Positions 50,739 to 60,441 are shown, counted from the first letter of the stretch. The stretch is 64,000 bases of DNA from Rubinisphaera italica (GCF_007859715.1 NZ_SJPG01000001.1:1638728-1702727); one strand, 5' to 3'. Made by a program: numbers and translations. Notes: generated by a model not told the origin, from the sequence alone.

Positions 50739-51485
50739 ATGAGTACTCTCGTTTTCGGGGCGACTAGCACAATAGGAAATGCACTGATTGAAAATCTCTT
50801 AAAGCGCGGGCAAAAGGTTGTCGCCGCCGGTCGAGATCATCAAAAGCTTGATCAACTGGCTGCCAAATTTAGTGTAGCTACACAAATCATAGATTTATCT
50901 CAGCCAGAAACATTCCAATCGGCGGTTGCTTTCACCATCGATAAATTTGGAAAGCTTGATGGTGTAGTGAATTTGATCGGCAGTTTGTATCTGAATAACT
51001 GCAGCCAAACGTCATTTGAGGATTGGCAGGAAGTGATTGATGTGAATCTGAATTCCTGTTTTCATGTGTTAAAAGCTTCCTTGAAACCAATGCAGAAGAC
51101 TGGTGGCTCGATTGTATTTGTAACTTCCGTGGCATCCGAAATTGGAATGTCAAACCACGAAGCCATAGCCGCTGCCAAAGCGGGGGTTGCTGGATTAGCA
51201 AGAGCAGCAGCTGCCAGTTATTCAAATCGAAATATTCGAGTCAATTGTGTTGCCCCAGGATTCACCGTCACGGAAATGACTCGAAAAATTTGGGAAAATG
51301 ATCAATCCCGACAACTGTCAGAATCAATGAATCCACTCGGGACATTAGGAGAGCCACAGTATATCTCTTCATGTATTAGTTGGCTTCTGGATGAAGAAAA
51401 CAAATGGGTTAACGGCCAGGTGATCTCTGTCGACGGTGGCATGTCGACCGTATTGCCTAAACCGAGGGCCAGGTTAAGTTCGTGA
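50739..51485 (+). CDS. Short-chain dehydrogenase/reductase with missing catalytic tyrosine
   Basis: 248 residues with the Rossmann fold of classical SDRs: nucleotide motif GATSTIG (7-13), a Val-Asn segment near 74-81 and the end motif VNGQVISVDGG. Catalytic serine S130 (VTSVAS) and lysine K147 are in place, but the residue at the tyrosine position, I143 (NHEAIAAAK), is isoleucine instead of the Tyr of YxxxK. The usual proton-transfer step should fail, so it may be a binding or reduced-activity protein. Cytoplasmic. Neighbours do not reveal a pathway. Confidence 0.87.
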   Translation: MSTLVFGATSTIGNALIENLLKRGQKVVAAGRDHQKLDQLAAKFSVATQIIDLSQPETFQSAVAFTIDKFGKLDGVVNLIGSLYLNNCSQTSFEDWQEVIDVNLNSCFHVLKASLKPMQKTGGSIVFVTSVASEIGMSNHEAIAAAKAGVAGLARAAAASYSNRNIRVNCVAPGFTVTEMTRKIWENDQSRQLSESMNPLGTLGEPQYISSCISWLLDEENKWVNGQVISVDGGMSTVLPKPRARLSS

Positions 51486-51619
51486 TGGAAGTTCTGCACA
51501 TGCTAATTCTTGATTAAGAATTATGCATGGACATGGATCAGCACATATGGCAGTGAATCCATCAACCCGTGCATTTCAAAATGGATTCCAACATATTCCA
51601 CTACAACTCAGGTAAGAAG

Positions 51620-53131
51620 ATGAGTATGTATTTGAGAGACTCTGTGTTATTGATAGCACTTTCCTGCGTTGCTACGTATGCAGATGACTGGCCACGTTTT
51701 CGCGGATCCGCTGGTTCTGGCGTTGTCGAAAATTCTGAGTCTCTGCCAAATCAATGGTCGCCGACCGTGAATCTTGCCTGGAAGTTACCTCTCCCAGGAC
51801 CTGGAGCGTCCAGTCCGATCATAATTGGTAACAAAGTTATAGTGACATGCTATTCCGGATATGGGCTTGATCCCAATCATCCAGGCGAGATCGAAAGTTT
51901 AGTTCGCAATCTCCTGTGCGTCGATCTGAGAACAGGCACGTTACTGTGGCAAAATAATGTGAAGGCTTCGTTACCTGAAGATCTTTATGATCAGTCTGGA
52001 GTTTCATCGCACGGGTATGCATCGCACACACCTGTTTCCGATGGAGAAAATATTTACTGTTTCTTTGGCAAAGGGGGCGTCTATGCCTTTGATCTCAATG
52101 GCAACGAACTATGGCATGCGAATGCAGGAAAGGAATCTGATCCTCCTAAATGGGGATCCTCCTCAAGTCCTGTTCTTTACAAGAATACATTGATCATCAC
52201 TGCTTCAGCCGAAAGTCAATCAATCATTGGCTTCGATAAAGTGACAGGAAAAAAGAAATGGCAACAGGAAGCAACAGGCTTGGATGGTATGTGGGGCACG
52301 CCCATATTAGTGGAAGTCGACAGCCAGCGAACAGACCTTGTGATGCTGGTCTCTGGAGAACTTTGGGGGCTCGATCCAGAAACTGGTCAACTGCGATGGT
52401 ACTCGGAGGCAACAGGTTCTCAGCAGGCCTACACGAGCGTAATTTCACTTGGACACCAGGTGTTTGCTTTTTCAGGGCAGGGTAGTCGAAGTTTAACATT
52501 AGAGATCGACGGACTGGGAAATATTGAGGACGATTACACTGTGTGGACAAGTTCAGTCAGTGCAACGTATGCATCGCCCGTACTTCATCAATCAAAAGTG
52601 TATGTCGTTTCGAATGGTATTCTCACAGCTGTAGATAGTAAGTCAGGCAAGCGACTCTTACAAATTCGCTTAAAAGATTTTCAGCAGACTGGTAACGCTC
52701 GTTTTGGCTCACTTGACTATGCATCACCTGTCGTTGTGGATAATCGACTGTTTTATTTGAATGCAAGTGGACAAGCGTACGTTTTTGGGCTGGAGGATGA
52801 TGTGGAACTGTTGGCGGTCAACAAGATCACGACAGAGAATGAGAACTTCTGGGGTTCACCTGCAGTAAGCAACGGACGAATGGTGCTGCGTAGTTCGGCG
52901 AATCTTTATTGTATTGCAAAAAGTGGAAGCCCCATTGAAAATCAAAAACCAGAGGCGACCGAGTTCGATGTCGCTGAATTACAGCAGCATGCCGAAAAGC
53001 CGCGAAATAATCCCGTCCATGTGATCGATCAGAGCGAAGAATATGTTGATGAAATTATTGATGCTGAGGGTGAACGAACGAAGAACACTCGTTTAAAGCG
53101 ACCTCGCCGTCCAGTCTCAGAGAGCGATTAA
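51620..53131 (+). CDS. Exported PQQ-like beta-propeller protein
   Basis: 503 residues from ATG 51620, preceded by an AGGTAAG ribosome site; a GTG at 51569 would add a non-signal extension. Signal peptide ends near ATYA-DD. The mature start DDWPRFRGSAGSGV is typical. Propeller blades: CVDLRTGTLLWQNNV, FDKVTGKKKWQQEA, LDPETGQLRWYSEA and AVDSKSGKRLLQIR. The C-terminal 70 residues are charged (EEYVDEIIDAEGERTKN) and end in a basic stretch KRPRRP, an unusual tail. Binding role; substrate unknown. Confidence 0.86.
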   Translation: MSMYLRDSVLLIALSCVATYADDWPRFRGSAGSGVVENSESLPNQWSPTVNLAWKLPLPGPGASSPIIIGNKVIVTCYSGYGLDPNHPGEIESLVRNLLCVDLRTGTLLWQNNVKASLPEDLYDQSGVSSHGYASHTPVSDGENIYCFFGKGGVYAFDLNGNELWHANAGKESDPPKWGSSSSPVLYKNTLIITASAESQSIIGFDKVTGKKKWQQEATGLDGMWGTPILVEVDSQRTDLVMLVSGELWGLDPETGQLRWYSEATGSQQAYTSVISLGHQVFAFSGQGSRSLTLEIDGLGNIEDDYTVWTSSVSATYASPVLHQSKVYVVSNGILTAVDSKSGKRLLQIRLKDFQQTGNARFGSLDYASPVVVDNRLFYLNASGQAYVFGLEDDVELLAVNKITTENENFWGSPAVSNGRMVLRSSANLYCIAKSGSPIENQKPEATEFDVAELQQHAEKPRNNPVHVIDQSEEYVDEIIDAEGERTKNTRLKRPRRPVSESD

Positions 53132-53138
53132 ACCGTCT

Positions 53139-53196
53139 GAGCATATTCTAAAATAAATTGCAGCGTTATTCAGAAGTAAACCCAGCGTTTTCGGGC
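53139..53196 (+). repeat. R3 repeat copy D (degenerate)
   Basis: GAGCATATTCTAAAATAAATTGCAGCG and onward matches the left half of copies B and C, with CAGCG and the CCAGCGTTTT block in register; the right half is weak. Lies between the propeller gene and R1 copy 3. Confidence 0.45.
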
Positions 53197-53275
53197 GATT
53201 GACAAATTATGCTGCAGGGATTGATCATAATCCCGTGTCCACTCTACCTGGGTAAGTCCATGTTAGCGTCAGCAG

Positions 53276-53361
53276 ATCAGCCCGCTGTTCCACGTCTTCG
53301 GTCAACTTCTGTTGATCTGATGATCACCGACTCTCGGATCGAGCGTAAGTAATTCAGTTCT
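53276..53361. repeat. R1 repeat copy 3 (truncated), overlapping a stop codon
   Basis: Shares with copy 2 the identical block CTTCGGTCAACTTCTGTTGA (two more bases after it also match) and the end GTAATTCAGTTC. The TCAAC-TTCT-GTTGA hairpin (53302-53315) is kept; the double hairpin at the left is lost. As in copy 2, the right edge holds the stop codon (53354-53356) of the minus-strand gene. Confidence 0.65.
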
Positions 53362-56293
53362 TCTGCTGCATCAGTTGCCAGGATCGTCCAGGCCGATCGA
53401 CACGGAAGTGGACCACGCGAGTGGACTCCACTTCAGTCACATACGCCGTCCTTCCGTTTGGTCCGCCGAAGCAAATGTTGCTCGGTTGCGTCCCCAGTAC
53501 ATCGATTTCCTGGAGAATTTCACCACTGGGTGACATCTTGACAACCGTGCCTTTCCCATACCTGGTGATGTACAAGTTCCCGTCCACATCGGCCCGCATG
53601 CCGTCAAACCCGTGGTCGGCAAATTGGCGGACGAGCTGCTTTTCCCCCAGTGAACGATCAGCGTTAATCGGAAACGCCCAGACATTTCGTTGCACACTTT
53701 CATTCACATACAGCGTTTTTTCATCAGAGCTGACTTCAATCCCGTTCGTAGTTCCCATCTGACTGGCCACCAGAAGCGTGCTGCCATCTGGATCAATTCG
53801 CCAAATCTGACCAGTTCCTTCATTCCAGTTCGGATCACTTGCAAAAATTGTCCCGTCTTTGGTGATGGCTAAATCATTGGGTTGATTCATGGCTGGGTTG
53901 TGGGCAAATGTGCGGATCTGTTTTGTGTCGACATCCACCAGCAAAATATTATGCCCCTGATAATCGGCGACGTAGAAATCGCCGTCCGCATTGAAACGAA
54001 TGCCATTCCCAATGCTGCCTTCGGGGACTTCGACAAACACAGACGCCGAGCCAGCAGGAGTCACACGGCCGATTGTTCCCTGACGCTGTAAGTTCACCGC
54101 ATACAAATTGCCCGCCGCATCACAGGCAGGTCCTTCGATGCCGGGTGTGAATTCACCCTTACGGGTCAAGATTCGTGCATTCCAAAGCAGTTCTTCAACC
54201 TTGAAAGTGATTTCCTGCTGTCCGAAAAACTGCTCGGCTGGCCATGATGACCAGCTATCATCTTCACCGACACGCAATTGCCACCACCCCGCCAGATCGA
54301 TCACCTGCCCACCGGAAACCATAAGGCGAGGTGACATCTCTAGTCCCGTATTGGACTGATTGCTTCGAAGCACCAGAAGATTGGTGGATTTGATCTCGGC
54401 CTCGGTTGCCCGAATTGTCCAACGCTGACCGATGCCGTCGGCTCGGCGTGAAATCAATGTTCCATTCCAGAACAGATCGAACTGTTGGTTAGTATTCTCC
54501 AGTGATACAGTCAACTCCTGCGCCTGCTTAGAGGTCCCGGTCAGATCGATCACACAACGAAACCAACTGGGAGAGTTACCCTGAGCTGCGTCTTCTTCAC
54601 TCAGCGTAGTCTCCGTTGTCGGCACACCGATACGAATCCAGCGCTGACTCGATTCATTCCGCCTGCCGCTGCCGGGCGTTGCCTCGGGCACCGGCAGGCC
54701 CGTTGTCATGTAGACAGTGTTAGCGAGCAGTCGGATGAAACCGGGCTGCCTAAAATCTTTAGGATGTCCCAACGCGAAATAGTAGGTCGATCCGCCGTCA
54801 GATCGCTTATAAATCCAAGCGGCTGGTTCGGGCTCGTGTCCGTCTACATGGCCAGTCAACAGAAGTTGAGCCCCTGGTTGAAGTGGTCCGGTTTTGTACA
54901 TATGCCCGCCTTGTATATATGGCTCACGCGGCACATTCTTCAGTAGTTCCAACTGGTCAGCCGACTCGGCGATACGCGTTGTCGCCAAGAGTTCGTCCGG
55001 ATAACTGCCGTGATAATTGCCGCCGATGATTTCCGCATCGAATTCAGGCCAGTCCTTCAGACCGGCGGGCACATCCTCACTTCGTAGTGCAAATGCATGG
55101 CTCGTCGATCGCAATGCAATCAGCGGTTTGCCAGCGTCCAGATATTGTTTGATGAGATTCAATTGTTCGGGTGGCAATGTCCGCCTGCGGATACTCATCA
55201 GCACAACATCGGCCGATTCAATCGCTGTCAGTCCTGGAATAGAATTGCGATTCTCCTCGTCGGCATGCAGAATGGTGACCCGAAAGTCTTTGCCCAACGC
55301 GTTGACAGCGAAATTTGTCAACGATGTTTTTGTGTCGTATGGATCCTCAGCAATGACCATCACGACATTCGGTCGCTGATCTCCACGATAGCGAAACGAT
55401 CTCCCACCCACGAATTGATCGGACGTGATCGTTGGACAGACAAACCGCTCGATGTGTGAAATGATTAAATCATTTCCCGAATAATGACTGACGTAAGGCC
55501 ATCGATTCGGGTTGTACATTGCATCGGTCAGGTCTCGCATCAGGGCCACGTTTTTGCCGTTCTGTGCCATCTGTCGCAGGCCGAACGGGCGACCGAGTAC
55601 ACACATGTTGACATGCACGCCAGCCAGTAAAACATTCTTTATGCCGCGTTCCTCTAGCGCATTCCAGATTTCATCTCCACGATCAGAAATCAGATCGCAT
55701 TCGGCATCAATACTGATCAACGGTGACTGTTTGCGCCAGGGCCGCCCCGGATTACGACCTTCGGCTGCCAGTTGCTCCTGCCACTTGGCCCGCCCCTGGT
55801 CACTGTCATCATTGCCACCGTCGGATTGGTCAAGCGGATACAGCGATTGTTCTTCGGCGGGAATCGAATAACACCACGAGGTGATTTCGGCAGGCAACCG
55901 ATCAGCGGGTTTGGCATTGATGGCTCGCATTCGGGCAGGGTGATCGCCGTATGCATCCATACAGCCGCTTGGCGCGTGAATAATTGTCGCGCCTTGCTGG
56001 CGGGCAGCGTTCAGCGTTGCTTCCAGTCGGGGGACAAATTCGTTAAGTCTTTCCACGGCGTTGTAACAGGTGTGGGAATCCCACACATCGCAGACAATGA
56101 TAGCCGTCTCACTCGGCTTCCAGACTTCGTCAGATTCCACATAATGGAACCGCAGGCCGTCCGGCCCGGTTGGTACCTGAGATCGCAGAGTGAGATTGAA
56201 CGCAGGTTCCGCAGCTGCACCCGTTTGTAATAAGCCGATTACCTGAAAGAAGACAATGACAACCGGCAGCGAAAACAGTTTCAGAATTGGCAT
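53354..56293 (-). CDS. Exported isochorismatase-like / ThuA-like / SMP-30-like fusion
   Basis: 979 residues from ATG 56293, with site AGAGGT; the frame opens 24 codons earlier but only here starts a signal peptide (1-28, ending AAA-EP). Domains: cysteine-hydrolase/isochorismatase-like at about 61-288 (CDVWD at 68-72; catalytic-type Cys near 231 in HVNMCVLG); ThuA-like (class I glutamine-amidotransferase fold) at about 309-555 (RSTSHAFALRS, GGNYHGSYPDE); a beta-rich linker; then an SMP-30/gluconolactonase-like propeller at about 715-970 (GIEGPACDAAGNLY, NQPNDLAITKDGTIF, DGMRADVDGNLYITRY). The combination suggests a multi-step sugar-derivative or lactone pathway; the substrate is inferred only. 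Confidence 0.86.
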   Translation of the reverse strand: MPILKLFSLPVVIVFFQVIGLLQTGAAAEPAFNLTLRSQVPTGPDGLRFHYVESDEVWKPSETAIIVCDVWDSHTCYNAVERLNEFVPRLEATLNAARQQGATIIHAPSGCMDAYGDHPARMRAINAKPADRLPAEITSWCYSIPAEEQSLYPLDQSDGGNDDSDQGRAKWQEQLAAEGRNPGRPWRKQSPLISIDAECDLISDRGDEIWNALEERGIKNVLLAGVHVNMCVLGRPFGLRQMAQNGKNVALMRDLTDAMYNPNRWPYVSHYSGNDLIISHIERFVCPTITSDQFVGGRSFRYRGDQRPNVVMVIAEDPYDTKTSLTNFAVNALGKDFRVTILHADEENRNSIPGLTAIESADVVLMSIRRRTLPPEQLNLIKQYLDAGKPLIALRSTSHAFALRSEDVPAGLKDWPEFDAEIIGGNYHGSYPDELLATTRIAESADQLELLKNVPREPYIQGGHMYKTGPLQPGAQLLLTGHVDGHEPEPAAWIYKRSDGGSTYYFALGHPKDFRQPGFIRLLANTVYMTTGLPVPEATPGSGRRNESSQRWIRIGVPTTETTLSEEDAAQGNSPSWFRCVIDLTGTSKQAQELTVSLENTNQQFDLFWNGTLISRRADGIGQRWTIRATEAEIKSTNLLVLRSNQSNTGLEMSPRLMVSGGQVIDLAGWWQLRVGEDDSWSSWPAEQFFGQQEITFKVEELLWNARILTRKGEFTPGIEGPACDAAGNLYAVNLQRQGTIGRVTPAGSASVFVEVPEGSIGNGIRFNADGDFYVADYQGHNILLVDVDTKQIRTFAHNPAMNQPNDLAITKDGTIFASDPNWNEGTGQIWRIDPDGSTLLVASQMGTTNGIEVSSDEKTLYVNESVQRNVWAFPINADRSLGEKQLVRQFADHGFDGMRADVDGNLYITRYGKGTVVKMSPSGEILQEIDVLGTQPSNICFGGPNGRTAYVTEVESTRVVHFRVDRPGRSWQLMQQKN

Positions 56294-56507
56294 GAATACC
56301 TCTTGGGTAGGGTCTCGAATGCGGCGTGCGTGATTCTGATTCCCACTAAAACCAGCAGACATCATGACGCTGACACAATCGCGTTTACGCCATATTTTCA
56401 GGTCATACCGATTCGGGACTTTTCATCACGTGGATATTATGCGATTATGATGTCACGTGACATTAATCGTCAATGCCCGCCCGCAATTCAATTCAGGGAA
56501 TCCACGA

Positions 56508-57905
56508 ATGTTCAACGTCGGACGTCGCCAGTTTTTGCAAACATCCGCTATTCTCGCCGCCAGTGGTCTCACAGCCTCTCAACTGCATGCGGCACAGTCT
56601 GCAAGCTCAGCCGGAAATCTGCATATAGCACCGTTCCGATTTGATGTCTCTCCACCGCTGGGTCATCCGCTCTGTGGTGGCTGGATCAAGCCCGTCGTCG
56701 CTTACGATGATCCCCTCGAAGCGATTGGTTTTGTTTTGCTCGGGGCAGGGGACCCGATCGTCATTTGCTCCGTCGACTGGACAGGGCTGCTCAACGAGGC
56801 CCACGTTGAGTGGCGGAAAGCCCTCGCCGAGGCGGCAGGCACCACGCCAGATCGAGTTGCCGTGCAATGTGTGCATCAGCATAATGCACCGTTTGCCTGC
56901 CTCGAAGCCGAGCGGATGGTCGCCGCCACCAAGGATTTTACTCACATCGTCGATCTCGCTTTCTATCAGAAATGTCTTGACGCCGGACGCGCCGCGATTG
57001 AAGCGGCATTGAAACAGACAGTTCCCATCACTCACATCGCACAGGGAGAAGCGGCTGTCGAAAAAGTGGCCGGCAATCGACGAATTATTGGCCTGAATGG
57101 ATTGGTTGTCGCGCAGCGGGGCAGTAGTTCCCGTAGCGAACCGCTCCGCCGATATCCCGAGGGTCTTATCGATCCCATGCTCAAAACGGTTGCCTTTTAC
57201 AATGGTGAGAAAAAAGTTGTCGCCTGTCATTATTACGCCTGCCATCCGATGAGCTACTACGGAGATGGCCGCGTCTCTGCCGACTTTTGCGGACTGGCAC
57301 GTCGGAAACGTCAAGCTGATGAGCCCGGTTGCCTGCATGTTTATTTCAACGGATGTGGCGGAAACATTGGGGCTGGAAAATATAACGACGGCTCTGCCGA
57401 ACTGAGGCCCATTTTAACCGACCGGATTTATGCTGGAATAGTCGCCTCGGAAGCTGCGCTCACGCCCGAACCGATTCAGTCGCTGCAGTGGACCACCGCC
57501 GATATTTTACCGCCGCCCGACGAACGCTTCGATATTAATGCCCTTGTTAAGCAGATTGAGGATCCGGCTCAAAGTCCGGTTAGTAGGAATCGGCCAGCAT
57601 ACACCGTTTCGTACACAAGTCGCTTCAAAAAACAGATTCCGATTACGCTCTCGGCCCTGCATGTCAATCAAACGTCGCTGCTGCATCTGCCCTCCGAAAG
57701 TTTCGTGGAATATCAACTCCGCGCTCAGGGGGCGGCTCCAGATCGATTTGTTGCCTGTGCAGCTTATGGAGACGGTGGCCCGTGGTACATCCCCACCAAA
57801 GACGCCTATCCGCAAGGAGGCTATGCCGTCTCGGTCGCCTGGTGCGATCCCCAGATCGACACGCTGCTCTCGGGAGGCGTCGCTAAACTGCTCGAAAAAG
57901 CGTAG
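56508..57905 (+). CDS. Neutral ceramidase-like hydrolase, Tat-exported
   Basis: 465 residues from ATG 56508, chosen for AGGGA upstream and an intact twin-arginine signal GRRQFLQTSAILAASG (5-20); the longer frame at 56457 has none. Same family as 2693-4240, with HQH (VQCVHQHNAP, near 125-134) replacing the HxH of the other protein, YACHPMSYYGDG near 243-254 and NGCGGNIGAGKYNDG near 282-296. The window's two ceramidase-like proteins use different export routes (Sec and Tat). The kelch gene follows 56 bases later. Divergent from the triple-fusion gene, 214 bases between starts. Confidence 0.8.
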   Translation: MFNVGRRQFLQTSAILAASGLTASQLHAAQSASSAGNLHIAPFRFDVSPPLGHPLCGGWIKPVVAYDDPLEAIGFVLLGAGDPIVICSVDWTGLLNEAHVEWRKALAEAAGTTPDRVAVQCVHQHNAPFACLEAERMVAATKDFTHIVDLAFYQKCLDAGRAAIEAALKQTVPITHIAQGEAAVEKVAGNRRIIGLNGLVVAQRGSSSRSEPLRRYPEGLIDPMLKTVAFYNGEKKVVACHYYACHPMSYYGDGRVSADFCGLARRKRQADEPGCLHVYFNGCGGNIGAGKYNDGSAELRPILTDRIYAGIVASEAALTPEPIQSLQWTTADILPPPDERFDINALVKQIEDPAQSPVSRNRPAYTVSYTSRFKKQIPITLSALHVNQTSLLHLPSESFVEYQLRAQGAAPDRFVACAAYGDGGPWYIPTKDAYPQGGYAVSVAWCDPQIDTLLSGGVAKLLEKA

Positions 57906-57961
57906 CTGGTCGACCGGATGACACGAGTTGATGACTGATTCGCGAAAAGAGGATAATCGAT

Positions 57962-58963
57962 ATGCGCTGTTATATTTTCATAATCTGTCTGGTATTGCTA
58001 CCAAGCACCTCCTCGGCAGTTGCAGAAAGCCCGGCTGTTCAATGGAAGCTTGAAGGCAACGCCCCGTGGCAGGCGCGGGATTCGCAAGGCGAACTCGTCT
58101 ACGATGGCAAATTGTGGATCTTTGGAGGCTGGTTCAACTCCTATGCCGCGCCACCTCGGGATGTCTGGAATTCTGCGGACGGAGCAAACTGGCAATGTGT
58201 TGAAACGTCCGCTCCCTGGATTCATTCCGATCTGCCGATGACCGTCGTTTTCAACAACCGCATGTGGCTGATGGGGGGCTGGTACAACGGACGTCTGCCT
58301 GGACACGAAGCCGGTAATCTCGTCTGGTCCAGCACGGACGGTAAAAACTGGGATCAAGCCGGGCCAGCCCAGTGGTCGCCCCGCCTCGCATCCGGGCTCG
58401 TCACTCTCGATGACAAAATGTTTATGCTCGGTGGAACTGAAAATTATTACTTTGGCAATGCAGGTCATCTCAAGAACGACGTTTGGGCATCGGCAGACGG
58501 TAAAGTCTGGAGCGAAATCACGGCAGCCGCTCCGTGGAAGCCACGTGCCTATCATCAGGCTGTTACGCTCAACGGGCGTATGTACGTTTTAGGTGGTGGC
58601 AACTACGTTCCCGAATACACGGCATATAATGACGTCTGGAGTTCTGCTGATGGCAAAACCTGGCGGCAGGAAACAGCTAACGCCCCCTGGCATGCCCGCC
58701 TGTGGTTCAGTTCGGTAGTCTATCGAGATCACATCTGGGTGCTCGGTGGCTGGTCGGGCGAGCCGCACACAAACTGGAATGACGTCTGGTATTCGAAAAA
58801 CGGACGCGACTGGACCCAGCTCAAAACCGAAACAATCTGGAAGCCGCGCCATGAACATTCCGCATTTGTGTTTCAAGATAAAATCTGGCTCGCCGGCGGA
58901 CACGCCCAACCCTTGAGTCAGGAAGTTTGGTCACTACAACTGCCCAAAGATTTCGGCCAATAA
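57962..58963 (+). CDS. Exported kelch-type beta-propeller protein
   Basis: 333 residues, signal peptide 1-21 (ending VAE-SP). About six kelch-type repeats of 45-50 residues with the pattern VWSSADGKTWRQE..APWHARLWFSSVVY (in short form DVWxSADGxxW, then GGW or LGG). Likely a carbohydrate- or protein-binding propeller; a sialate-epimerase type activity is possible but nothing confirms it. Close behind the ceramidase-like gene, so probably one transcript. Confidence 0.85.
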   Translation: MRCYIFIICLVLLPSTSSAVAESPAVQWKLEGNAPWQARDSQGELVYDGKLWIFGGWFNSYAAPPRDVWNSADGANWQCVETSAPWIHSDLPMTVVFNNRMWLMGGWYNGRLPGHEAGNLVWSSTDGKNWDQAGPAQWSPRLASGLVTLDDKMFMLGGTENYYFGNAGHLKNDVWASADGKVWSEITAAAPWKPRAYHQAVTLNGRMYVLGGGNYVPEYTAYNDVWSSADGKTWRQETANAPWHARLWFSSVVYRDHIWVLGGWSGEPHTNWNDVWYSKNGRDWTQLKTETIWKPRHEHSAFVFQDKIWLAGGHAQPLSQEVWSLQLPKDFGQ

Positions 58964-59285
58964 CTCTCAGAGATGACAGTCTCGATGAAAACGTAGAAAA
59001 CGCTCCACCCAGTAGTCTTAAGCCTGTTCAGTCCGTTAAGAGTAATGGTTGGCTCCGAGCTTTAAACGTCACTGATCAAGCAACCTGGCTGAAGTGGTTG
59101 AGAGTCGCTTCCTCATTGGACTCGCACTCATTTACATCTGGTTGTCTGAGCCCAAGGATCTTCGGCAGCTTCGATTCACCATAAACTGTCGGTCCGGCCT
59201 CACTATCGGTGTGATTGCTGCGTGTAGGACCGTAGAAATTTACTCAGTTGGCAAACCGATCAAAAATTGTGAAGACCTGGACGGG
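58964..59285. other. Intergenic region, no supported gene
   Basis: 322 bases between convergent genes. A plus-strand frame (about 58927-59184) reads with some protein character but has no start or ribosome site and overlaps the kelch gene. No terminator hairpin with a T-run was found. Confidence 0.4.
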
Positions 59286-60251
59286 TTACTCAAACCAGCC
59301 CCGGATATAAAAAAATATTGCAGTGAAAAGAGCGGTCGCCAGCATGATTGCGATGACAATGAGATATCCTGATTTCACTCCCATCCCCGGCAGGTCATCG
59401 AAGTTCATGCCATAAATCCCTGAGATCAGCGTTAATGGTAGAAACACAGCAGAAATAATCGTCAGAAACTGCAGACGACTATCCACACGATTCTGTACGA
59501 CGGATTCATAATCACGTTGTAAACTGTCCACTCGAGCCGCCGCTCCGGCGATGATTTGACCTGAAACCTTTGATAACTGCAGCATATCGCCAAAGAATCT
59601 GGACTGCTCACTGAAGCGAAATGCAGCCGATTCGATGGTTTGCAAGACCGCTGCACAATAGGCATGGTCGTCATGCACCGAATCGTGGTGACTGATCCTT
59701 CTACGCAATGTGGAAATCTTCTCAGGATCGAGGGAATCGAGATTCTCATGGGAAGCCTGATCCATCAGTTCAGCTTCTTGACGCACTTGTAGAACTGCAT
59801 CCACGTTCTGCTTGCCAATTTCAACCAGTAAATAGTAGAGCAGGGCAGATGAGTTGTTCGCATAGAGAGGAACATCACCATCCAGATCCCGGATGACATC
59901 CTCAATGGTATGCAGCTTGTCATGGTGAATTGTAATGATTGTCGTTTGTAAACAGAGGAAAGAAACATAAGGTTTCTCAGGTTCGTCCCAACCCAGGTGA
60001 GTGGGGACTTCCATATACATCGCAGTTGCCTGGGACAGCATTCGTGTCGTACGTTCCGTCTGCAGGCAGGCCTTAAGAACTTCCGGGCGTAATTTCAGAG
60101 GAGTGAGTAAAGCCTCAAGTTCCTGAGGTTTGGGGGCTTCAATATCGATCCAGCGATTGATTTCATCCTCCTGCCAGGAAGCGGAGAGTTTGGTCTCTGC
60201 TAACGTAACCAGCGTTGAGTTATCACTAATCCCAAACACACGAAATTGCAT
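59286..60251 (-). CDS. CorA-type divalent cation channel
   Basis: 321 residues matching the CorA magnesium/cobalt channel family: a large soluble N-terminal domain rich in acidic residues and long helices (about 1-255), then two C-terminal membrane helices. The signature YGMNF is at 280-284 (GMN 281-283), at the end of the first helix. Homopentamer in the inner membrane; in this family the selectivity ring is GMN, so magnesium is the likely main ion. Sits alone between R3 copy C and a gene-free stretch. Confidence 0.92.
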   Translation of the reverse strand: MQFRVFGISDNSTLVTLAETKLSASWQEDEINRWIDIEAPKPQELEALLTPLKLRPEVLKACLQTERTTRMLSQATAMYMEVPTHLGWDEPEKPYVSFLCLQTTIITIHHDKLHTIEDVIRDLDGDVPLYANNSSALLYYLLVEIGKQNVDAVLQVRQEAELMDQASHENLDSLDPEKISTLRRRISHHDSVHDDHAYCAAVLQTIESAAFRFSEQSRFFGDMLQLSKVSGQIIAGAAARVDSLQRDYESVVQNRVDSRLQFLTIISAVFLPLTLISGIYGMNFDDLPGMGVKSGYLIVIAIMLATALFTAIFFYIRGWFE

Positions 60252-60335
60252 AATAATGCGTTCCTGACATCAACAAATCTGTAAGTTTCTTTTGTCGTGC
60301 AATTTTACCCTTGTCAACTGCAGGGGTCACTTCGT

Positions 60336-60441
60336 TAGAGCATTTTCAAAAATGAACTGCAGCGTAAGGCAGGAGCAAACTCAGTGTTTTAAGCCATTTG
60401 ATGTCCATGCGACTGCAGAAACCATTTGAAAATGGGCTAGA
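60336..60441 (+). repeat. R3 repeat copy C
   Basis: Best copy: TTAGAGCATTTTCAAA at the left and TTTGAAAATGGGCTAGA at the right are imperfect inverted ends; two CTGCAG sites lie inside. The core CAGGAGCAAACTCAGTG is identical in copy B. Lies between the CorA gene and the DUF1501 gene, 18 bases from the latter's stop. Confidence 0.8.
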
